Source of the DNA: Paraburkholderia hayleyella | GTDB lineage: Bacteria > Pseudomonadota > Gammaproteobacteria > Burkholderiales > Burkholderiaceae | Reading direction: 5' to 3' | Length of the DNA: 64,000 nucleotides | Assembly: GCF_009455685.1 (NCBI RefSeq) | Contig: NZ_QPES01000001.1 | Coordinates: 2,604,001 to 2,668,000, forward strand | In this document: one piece after another, positions 1 through 9,900 of the stretch | Position numbering within the stretch: the stretch's first letter is position 1 | How the letters are laid out: every line of letters begins with the position of its first letter | Made by a program: the position numbers and the translations under genes | The notes under the pieces: model-generated | What the model saw: the letters and a program-made list of their open reading frames with translations, nothing else | Told to the model about the DNA's origin: nothing | Database searches by the model: none

Positions 1-933
1 AGCGCCAGCCACGACGTCTATGCCGACGGTTTCGCCATCTGCTCGACCGACGCGCGCAGCCGTCCGTTCGCCAACGCGGCGCAGGTCGGCGGCAGCTACC
101 TGGGCCTTGTGCTCGGCAGCTTCGTCTTCCTCACGCTGGCGCAGCATGCGAGCTGGCGCAGCGGCTTCTTCGGCATGGCGCTGCTCACGCTTGTGTTGTT
201 GCTGCCGGTGCTCGCGCGCGCGCCGCTCACGCCGCCGAATCCGGCACGCCAGCGCCCCCGGCTTGAACTGGGCAGCGTGCGCGCGTTATGGCCCGCACTC
301 ACGCTCACCGCAATCTTCTACATCGCCATTCGCGGGCTGATGGTGCTTCAGACGGTGATGCTCGTCGATCAGGGGCTCAGCCTGAGCGCGCTAGGCGAGG
401 CGACGACCCTCTACGGCACGCTCGGGAGCGGTGCCGGAATCATGCTCGGCGGCCAGCTTGCGCGGCGCCTCGGTGGCCTGCGCTGCCTGCTGCCGGTGAT
501 GCTGCTGCACGCCGCCCTCGCCGCCCTCGCCGCGCTCGGTTACCCGTACTTCGGCCTCTGGGCATGGCTCGTCGTGTTCGGACTCGTCAACGTCGCGGCG
601 GCGATCGGCTTCGTCGTCCTCTACAACGCGCTGATGGGCCTCGTGCGGCCGCATCAGCCAGCGGCTGATTACGCGCTGTTCCAGTCCGCCGATGCCATCG
701 TCGCCATGAGCGTGTCCGTCGTCGCGCTACGGCTCGCCCATCACACCGGCTATCGCCCGGTACTGATGACGCTGGCGCTCGTCGCGCTGGCGAGCCTGGT
801 GCCAGCGCGCGGGTTGTGCCGCCGACTCGCCCGCTCGGCGCAAGCGGCGCAAGCGGCACAAGCGGCACAAGCGGCGCAAGCCGTAGCGCTGCGCCCCCCT
901 GCCTCTTCCGAATCCGAGGTTATCCATGGATAA
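1..933 (+). CDS. MFS exporter, YbtX/AmpG-like (5' end missing)
   Basis: The reading frame is open from the first base of the window, so the N-terminus lies upstream; 310 residues are visible. It is a hydrophobic polytopic membrane protein with about seven recognisable membrane segments and the short charged loops of a major facilitator. A loop near the visible N-terminus (ASHDVYADG) resembles the TQDIATDG-like loop of the AmpG/PAT branch to which YbtX (Irp8) of yersiniabactin loci belongs. The stop codon overlaps the start of the HMWP1-like gene by 8 bases (ATGGATAA), so the two are probably translationally coupled. A role in siderophore traffic is inferred from position. The C-terminus ends in a repeat-encoded AQA tract that is probably dispensable. 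Confidence 0.8.
   Translation, partial: SASHDVYADGFAICSTDARSRPFANAAQVGGSYLGLVLGSFVFLTLAQHASWRSGFFGMALLTLVLLLPVLARAPLTPPNPARQRPRLELGSVRALWPALTLTAIFYIAIRGLMVLQTVMLVDQGLSLSALGEATTLYGTLGSGAGIMLGGQLARRLGGLRCLLPVMLLHAALAALAALGYPYFGLWAWLVVFGLVNVAAAIGFVVLYNALMGLVRPHQPAADYALFQSADAIVAMSVSVVALRLAHHTGYRPVLMTLALVALASLVPARGLCRRLARSAQAAQAAQAAQAAQAVALRPPASSESEVIHG
841..880 (+). repeat. 9-bp in-frame tandem repeat in MFS C-terminus
   Basis: About 4.4 copies of CAAGCGGCR encode AQA units just before the stop codon. Nine-base units change length without shifting frame. Confidence 0.85.
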
Positions 934-3900
934 CACCGCTGCGACCGCTTCCGCCAAACCGGACTTCGATGCACGCATCGCCGCCGGTCACTCGAACCCC
1001 GAAGCGGCGGATCATGATTCCGTTGACTTCGAGGCACTCGTCGCTAGCCACTACCCGCACTGCGAGCCGATCGCGGTTATCGGCCTCGCCTGCCGCTTCC
1101 CCGAGGCTGACGATAGCGAGGCCTTCTGGCGCAACCTCGTCGCAGGACGGGATTGCAGCCGGCGTTTTACACGCGACGAACTCATCGCCGCAGGCCTCGA
1201 CGCGGCAACGCTCGACGCGCCGAACTTCGTCGGCGTCGGCGCGGTGCTCGACGACGCCGACGCGTTCGATGCAGACCTCTTCGGTTACTCGCGCCAGGAA
1301 GCTGAACTGATCGATCCGCAGCAACGCCTGTTCCTGGAAACGGTGTGGCACGCCCTGGAGCACGGCGGCTATGCGCCGCGCGAGGTGCCGCACAGAACCG
1401 GCGTGTTCGGCGCCGTGCGGATCAGCACGTACCCGGGCCGCGAGCCCGTGCGGATGGCCGACGTGGCCCGGGTGCAAGGCCTCCAGTCGCTGCTGGGCAA
1501 TGACAAGGACTACCTCGCCACGCGCGCCGCCTACAAACTCAACCTGCGCGGCCCGGCGCTGACGGTGCAGACCGCCTGTTCCAGTTCGCTCGTCGCCGTT
1601 CACATGGCGTGCGAAAGCCTGCGCGCGGGCGAATGCGAGATGGCGGTGGCCGGAGGCGCCGCCCTCTCGTTTCCGCAGCAGAGCGGTTATCTGCACCAGC
1701 CGGGGATGATTTTTGCGCCAGACGGCTGCTGCCGCCCGTTCGACGCCGACGCGGCCGGAACCTTCGCTGGCAATGGCGTCGGCGTGGTGACGCTGCGCCG
1801 TCTCGCCGATGCCTTGCGCGATGGCGACCCGGTGCTCGCCGTGCTGCGCGGCAGCGCGATCAATAACGACGGCCACCACAAGGTCGGCTACACCGCTCCG
1901 TCGGTGCTCGGCCAAAGCGAGGCGATCCGCGAGGCGATGCTCGTCGCCGATGTCGAGAGCACCGGGATCGGCCTGATCGAAGCACACGGCACCGGCACGC
2001 CGCTTGGCGATCCGATCGAGCTGGAGGCGCTGCACAGCGTGTTCCATGCGAACGGTGGCCCGCCTTGTGCACTCGGCTCCGTGAAAAGCAACCTCGGCCA
2101 CCTCGACACCGCAGCGGGCATCGCCAGCCTGATCAAGACGGTGCTCGCGGTCGAGCGCGGCGTGATTCCGCCGAGCCTGAATTTTCGCCGCCCGAACCCG
2201 GCGCTCCGGCTTGAGCGCGGTCCGTTCCACGTGCCCACCGCAGCGCAGGCATGGAGCGCGCCCGTCAGGATCGCGGGCGTCTCGTCGTTCGGCATCGGCG
2301 GCACCAACTGCCACGTGATCGTCTCGTCGCTGCCCGACGAACTGCGTGCGCTCCGCGCACAGACTGAAACGCTCGCGGAAAACCCCGCGTTGCTGCTCAG
2401 CGCGGAAAGCGCGAGCGCGCTGCGCAGGCTGGCGGGCGTCTATGCCCGCGCGTTGCCGCACGCCAGCGCGGCCGACCTTGCGTACACGGCGTTGCAGGGC
2501 CGTCAGCTCGATCTCGGGTTCCGGCTCGCCGTGCCGCTCGACGGTGAGGCCGCCGCCCTGCTCGCCGCCTATGCGAGCGGCATCGACGACGTACCGCTGC
2601 AAACCGGTAGCGGAGCGGCCGGCAAGGTGGCCTGGCTCTTCACCGGACAAGGATCGCAATGGCCCGGGATGGGGCGTGCGCTTTACGCCCACTCAGCCGC
2701 GTTCGCCGCCTGCCTGGACCGGTGCTGCGCCGCGTGCAACGCCGGGCTCGAAACGCCGCTGGCCGAAGCCCTGTTCGGCGCACAGCCCGAGCTGCTCGCC
2801 CAGATGGAGTATGCGCAGCCCGCGATCGTCGCCTTCGAGCTGGCGCTGGCCGCGCATTGGGAGGCGCAGGGCCTCAGGCCCGACATGGTGCTCGGCCATT
2901 CGCTCGGCGAATACGCCGCCGCCGTCGTGGCTGGGCATTACCGGATCGAAGACGTGATGCCGCTCGTGCGGCTGCGCGGCGAACTGATGCAAAAGAGCGC
3001 CGGACACGGCGCCATGCTGGCCGCGTTCGCGGACGAAGCGACCCTGTTGCCGCTGGCCGCGGGCCACGGCCTCGATCTCGCCGTGTGCAACGGCGAACGC
3101 CATCTCGTGTTTTCCGGCGCGCAAGCCGCGATCGACGCGTTTGCCGCCGAACTCGCGCAGCACGCGATTCGCCACAGCCGCCTGGCGGTCAGTGGCGCCG
3201 CGCATTCGGCGCTGCTTGAGCCGATTGCCGATGAATTCGGGCGCGCGGCCGCACGGCTCGTCGCCGAGCCCGCGCAGATCCCGCTGATCTCGACGCTGAG
3301 CGGCGAGCCCATCGACGCGAACGCGTTGAACGCGCCGGATTACTGGCGCCGCCACATGCGCGAGCCGGTGCGCTGGCGCCAGGCGCTGCAACGCGCGCTG
3401 ACACTCGGCGCGACTGTGTGCGTCGAGCTCGGGCCCGATGCCCCGCTCACGGGCATCGGCCAGCGCGACTCACCGCATGCGGCGCGCTGGATCGCCAGTG
3501 TGCGGCGTGACCAGGCAGAGCCCGGCACGCTGCGGCAGGCCGCGTTGCAACTCTTCGCGGCGGGCCTCGACCTTCGCTGGCGCGACGGACTACGCGCGCC
3601 GGGACGCAAGATCCACGCGCCGCTCTATCCCTTCGAGAAGAAGCGCTACTGGCGCGAAGCCGAGCCCGCAAAGCCCGCCGCCCCCGCCGCCGATGGCCCG
3701 CTCGCGGCCGGGCGGCGTGTCGCGGCGAGCGCCGCAGCGACACTGGACCTGGCGCGCCTTCAAGCGCTGTACGACTGCGTCACGCAACTCCATGCGATCG
3801 ATGTCGACACGCTGGTGCGGCAGTGCGTCGGCGAGCGTATCGAGCAAGGTGCGAGCGTGCTCGAGATCCTGCGTGGCGGCCGCCTGCTGCCCCGCTACCG

Positions 3901-6900
3901 GCAACTGCTCACGCGCCTGCTAAACGCGTGTGCCGAGGACGGTTATTACCGCCGCGACGTCACCCCCGACGTCACCCCCAACGCCGACCGCTATGCGCCC
4001 GCGCAGCCCATCCCGCACGAACGCCGCAGCGCACTGATCGACGAGCTGCGCAGCTATTGCGAGGGGTTCGATACGATCGCGGACACGGTCGAGCGCGCAG
4101 GCGCAAGCCTCTACGCGATGATGAGCGGCGCGCTCGAGCCGGTCGCGGTGATCTTCCCGGAAGGCGCCTCCGGCGACGTCGAAACGCTGTACCAGGAATT
4201 CAGCTTTGGCCGCTATTTCAACCAGATTGCCGCTGCGGTCGTGGACGGCATCGTGCGCGAGCGCGAGGCCGCGGGGCGGATGCATCAGCCGCTGCGCATC
4301 CTCGAAGTCGGCGGCGGCACCGGCGGCACGAGCGCATGGATCCTGCCAGCGCTCGCTGACGCACCGGCGTTGCGCTACGACTTCAGCGATATTTCCGCCC
4401 TCTTCATCCGCCGCGCCGAAGCAAAATTTGCCCGCTACGGCTTCATCGACTACCGGTTGTTCGATCTGCACAAGAGCGCGCACGCGCAAGGCTTCGATGC
4501 GCAATCCTACGACCTGATCATTGCGGCCAACGTGATCCACGCCACGCAGCACGTGGGGCGCACGCTCTCGAACCTGCGCTGGCTGCTGAAACCGGGCGGC
4601 CGCCTGCTGCTGCGCGAGATCACCCAGCCGATGCGGCTCTTCGATTTCACCTTCGGCCCGCTGGTCGCGCCGGTTCACGACGAAGCCGCACGTGGCGGCG
4701 AGTTGTTCCTGACGCCCGAGCGCTGGGACGAACAGTGCCGCGCGGCTGGCTTTGCCCAGCTCGACTGGCTGCCCGACGACGGCACAGCCGCCGCTCGGAT
4801 CGGCGAGCACATCCTGATCGCGCGCGTGCCGTCGCACGTGGCCACCGAGGCCTTGGCACCGAATGCGCCGCACACGCCGAACACGCCGAACACGTCAAAC
4901 GCGCCGAACGGCGACCCGCTGCTCGGCCAGTCGCTGAGCGGCGATGGCTGCTACCTCGCCAACTGGTCCGATTGCATCGGCGACGACGCGCGCTGGCGCG
5001 CCCGGCTCGAAGACGCGTGCGCCGAGCTGTCGCGCCGCCACGGTGACGGCCGCGCGCTACCGCTGCACGGTGCGCCGCTGGCCGCGCCCGGCTGGCTCTC
5101 ACGGGTCCGGCTGCGCTGGGAACGTCCGCCGTTCGGTTCCGCCCGCGTGACGATCGAAGGTATCGAAGGCGAAGGCGAGGGCGAAGGCGAATGGCAACGG
5201 CTCGCCAGCGCCGGGGTTCACGCACCGGATGACGGCCTGCCCGCGCCGCGCGCCGCGCCCGGTACGCATTTCACATGGCGCTGGCGGCCCCTCGCCGACA
5301 GCAGCGCCACACGAACGGAGAGTGCGGAGAGTGCGGAGAGTGCGGAGAGTGCGGAGAGTGCGGAGAGCGCGGAGCTCGCAGGCGCAGGTTTCGCGCTCTC
5401 CGACGCCAGCGAAGCGGCGGCCAGCCTGCTCACGCAGGCCGGAATCGCGCTGTCCCCAAACGCAGGCCGCCTCCTGCTTCTGCTCAATCCAGACGACGAC
5501 GCTCCGCTGTCATTGGCCGAGCGCGTGCTCGACGCGCTCGCCGATGACGCGCGCCGCCCGCTCGTGGTCGTGACCTGCGGGGCCTGGGCCGTGTCCGGCA
5601 GCGAATGCGTCAAGCCCGCCCAGCACGCGGTGTGGGGCCTGCTGCGCGTCGCCGCCGCTGAACAACCGGAGCGCGCGATCGCGGCGCTCGACCTTGCCGC
5701 GCCAGCCGACTGCTGCGGCCTGCTGTCCGGCCTCGCGGCGCTCGGCGCGGGCGAGCGCTGGGTCGCGGTGCGCGATGCTCAAGCCTATGTGCCCTATCTG
5801 TCCGCGCAGCCTTACGTGGCACCTGCGCTGCCCCCGCTGAGCCTGCGCGGCGACGGCTGGCATCTGGTGACCGGCGCGTTCGGCGGCCTCGGCCGCGTCA
5901 GCATGCAATGGCTCGCGCGTCAAGGCGCGCGGCGAATCGCGCTGCTTGCGCCGCGCCCATCTGCGGCTTGGCCCGAGTGCCAGCGCGCATGGCACGAACG
6001 CCATGGCTGTACGCTGCGCTGGCTGCGCTGCGACGTCGCCGATCAGGCGCAACTGCGCTCGGCACTGGAGCAGTTGAGCGCGGATGGCGGGATCGCGGGC
6101 GCGATCCACGCGGCGGGCGTGCTCGACGATGCGCCGCTCGCCGCGCTCGACACAGCCCGGCTCGCGCCGGTGCTGGCCGTCAAGGCCGATGCCGCGCGCG
6201 TGCTGCGCGACTGGCTGCACGCGCACCACGGCAGCTATCTGCTGCTGTATTCATCCGCCGCGACGCTGGGCTCGCCGGGCCAGGGCGCTCACGCGCTAGC
6301 GAGCGCCTACCTGGACGGCCTCGCGCAGGATCGGGGCACGGCAACAGCAACAACAACGGCAACAACGACGATCTCGATCGCGTGGGGCGCATGGTCCGAG
6401 ACCGGACGCGCGGCAGACTCCACAACGCTCGCCAGGCTGGCCGCAGCCGGGATGGGCGCGCTCACCACGGCGGAGGGGCTCTGGCACCTGGAGCAAGCCG
6501 TGATGCGCGGTGCGCCGTATCGTCTGGCGATGCGCGTCATACCAGAGCGCCTCGACACGAGCCGCCGCGCGCTGCTGGAAACCGCACGGCAGCCCATCCC
6601 GGCACAAGCGCCACCGCGTGCCGCGGCGCCCGCAACCGCAGCCGCCGCGCCCCTGCTGGACGGCAACGCCGAAGCCAACCGTGCCGCTGTCGCGCGCTGG
6701 CTGAGCACACGCATCGCCGAACAGCTACGGCTCGACGATCCGGACCGGCTGACACCGCAGCGCGATTTGCTGCAACTCGGGCTCGATTCACTGCTCTTTC
6801 TCGAACTGAGCGCCGAGATCGAGCGCACGTTCGGCGTGCACCTCGATGCCGAGCGGGCGTACCGTGACCTGACGCTCGCGGGCCTCGCGCGGCTGATCGT

Positions 6901-9900
6901 CGAGCTCGCGCCGCCGACCGGCGCAAGCCCCCAGGCAGCGCCGCCCGCGCTCACTCACGATGCCGCGAACCGCTACGAACCGTTTCCGCTCACACCCATC
7001 CAGCATGCCTACTGGCTGGGCCGCACCGAGCTCATCGAGTATGGCGGGCTCGCCTGCCATGTGCTGTTCGAATGGGACAAGCGGCACGACGAACTGGACC
7101 TCGAACGCTTCGAGCGCGCGTGGAATGCGCTCGTGCGCCGGCACGACATGTTGCGGCTGGTGATCGGCCCAGACGGCCGTCAGCGCGTGCTGCCGGAGGC
7201 CGGTGAGTACCGCCTCGCACGCCACGATTTGCGCGCACTGTCTCCGGAGCAGCAGGAACGTGCCCTTGAACAAACTCGTGACGCGTTATCTCGCCGCGTC
7301 CTGCCCGCCGACCGCTGGCCATTGTTCGAACTGGTGGCAAGCGAGCTCGACGAACACCGCTACCGCCTGCACATGCACCTCGATTTGCTGCTGTTCGACG
7401 TGCAGAGCTTCAAGGTGATGATGGACGACCTCGCCCGCGCGTATCGCAGCGAAACGCTCGAGCCGCTGTCGCTCACCTTTCGTGACTATGTGCTCGCCGA
7501 CGAGGCGCGGCGCGACGAACCGGCAACGCGAAACGCGTGGCGCTACTGGCATGACGTGCTGCCGTCGTTGCCAGGCGCACCGCGTCTGCCGCTCGCCGCC
7601 TCGCCGTCCGGCGCGCGGCCGCGTGTGACGACCCGTCAGGCGCGGCTTCCCCGCGCCGCATGGGACACGCTCAAACGCGTCTGGCGGGACTGGGGCGTGA
7701 CGCCGTCCGCCGCGCTCCTCGCGCTGTTCGCTCAAACGCTCGCTCCCTGGAGCCGACACCCGGACTTCACGCTCAGCCTCACGTTCTTCAACCGGCGTCC
7801 CGATCATCCGCAGGTGCCCCAACTGATCGGCGATTTCACCTCCGTGCTCCTGATCGACTTCGCGCTCGGCAACGAAGCTACCTTGCGCGCAACGATCGAG
7901 GCCACCCAGGCCCGGCTGTGGCAACGCGTTGCACACAGTCGCGTCAACGGCGTCGAGGTGATCCGCGAGCTGGGCCGCGGCCACACGCGCCAGCGGCAAC
8001 CGCTGATGCCGATCGTGTTCACAAGCGTGCTCGGGATGTCGCTGGACGGCCAAAGCATCGATCAGGCCATGACACGCCTCCTCGGCGATCCGGTGCATGT
8101 ATTCACGCAGACGCCGCAGGTCTGGCTCGATCATCAGGTGATGGAGATCGACGGCGAGCTCGTGTTCAACTGGTACTGCATGGATGACGTGCTGGCCGAG
8201 GGCCTCGCCGATGCGATGTTCGCTCACTATCAGGCGCTTCTCGCCTGGGCCGCGGCCGATCCCGAGCGCATGTCGCAGCCCGGCGCGCCGCTTGCGCCAG
8301 CATCCAGCGGACATGGGCCGTACCCCTCCATGCCATGGCCAGCGAGCAACGGCGCGGGCCTCGGCCTCGATCTCGACTTCGACCTGCGCGAGATCGAGGC
8401 CGCGCTACGCGCCCACCCGGCCGTGCGCGCCGCGCAGGCGCAAGCCGCCCCGGACGGCCGCTCGCTTTACGTGACGCTCGTCGCCGAAGACAACGTACCG
8501 CACACGGACACGGACACGGACACGGACACGGACACGGACACGGATACGGATACGGATACGGGCACGGACGCGAACGCGGACACCTCGCCCGGCCCGGCGC
8601 TCGACCTCGATAGCGCGACGCTGCCATCACTGAGCGATGCGGAAGTTCAGGAGATCGAAGCCACCTGGTCCTGGCTGGAAGCCCGTGCGCTACGCGCACT
8701 CGCCGACACGTTGCTGCGTCACGGGCTCTTCGTCCACACGGGAGAGCGTCACACCGTCGACGCGGTGCACGCGCGCACACGCGCGCTGCCGCAGTACCGC
8801 AGGCTGATCCGCCAATGGCTCGCGCACCTGAGTGAGCTCGGCTGGCTCGAACGCGACGGCGACGGCTTCGTTAGCCAGCGAGCGCTGGCGGAGGTTCCGC
8901 TGCCACCGCTCGCCGCGCTGCCGGACACCGCCTGGAGCCGCACGCTCGGCCACTATCTGGAGGCCTGCGCCGCGCGCCACGATGCGCTGCTCGATGGCAC
9001 GCAAGCGCCGCTCGCGCTCTTTTTTGGCGACGACGACAGCGTGCCCCGGAGCCTGTACGCCGAGAACCCGGTGATGCGCTGCCTGAACGCCTGTACCGCC
9101 CCGATTGCCGACGCGCTGAGCCGTGGCGCGACCGGCTATCGCGTGCTCGAGGTCGGCGCAGGCACCGCGGCGACCACGCAATACGTCCTGCCCGCGCTCG
9201 CCGGGCGTCTCGCCAGCTACTGCTTCACCGACGTCTCAACGCTGTTCCTCGACGACGCGCGAGCGCGCTTTAGCGACTGCCCGCAATTCGAATGCGCGCA
9301 CTTCGACCTCAACCGGCCCGCCGCTTTCGACGCGCACCCGGCCCCCGGCTACGACCTGATCGTCGCCGCGCAGACGCTGCACGACGCCAGCCATGTGGTC
9401 CACTCGCTGCGGCGGCTCGGCCGGCTGCTCAAACCCGGTGGCCGGTTGCTGCTGATCGAGGCCACCGAGCGCGACAGCGCGATGCAAATGGCGAGCGTCG
9501 GTTTCATCGAGGGCCTGGGCGGCTACAAGGACATCCGCACCGCAGACGACAAGCCAATGCTGGACCTGCCGCTGTGGCGCGCCGCGCTCGCCGAAGCAGG
9601 TTTCGCGGAGGAACTGGTTTGGCCTCAACAGGCCCGCACGCCGTGGCGGCAACACTTGATCGTCGCGCGAGCCGAGCGCATCGCGCGGCTCGATACCCAC
9701 GAGATCGAACGCTTCCTGCGCGCCCGGCTCGCGCCGCGCAATATCGCGTTGCCGCCGCTGCAACTGCATCAGCGCGAGCATCTGCCCACGGACGGCGAAG
9801 ATGCCGCATCACAAGCACCACAAGCGCCGCAAGCCGCAGCGGGCACCGGTACCGGTACCGCCACAACCGCAGCCAGGCAGGGCTCAACAACGCCCGGACG

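Noticed and set aside
920..2692. Long open frame on the minus strand opposite the ketosynthase region
   Set aside because: It is the antisense shadow of a clear PKS domain with catalytic motifs; high GC leaves such frames open by chance.
8340..8480. Possible active adenylation domain in the NRPS module
   Set aside because: Only short C-terminal pieces are present; the P-loop and core motifs A1-A7 are missing.
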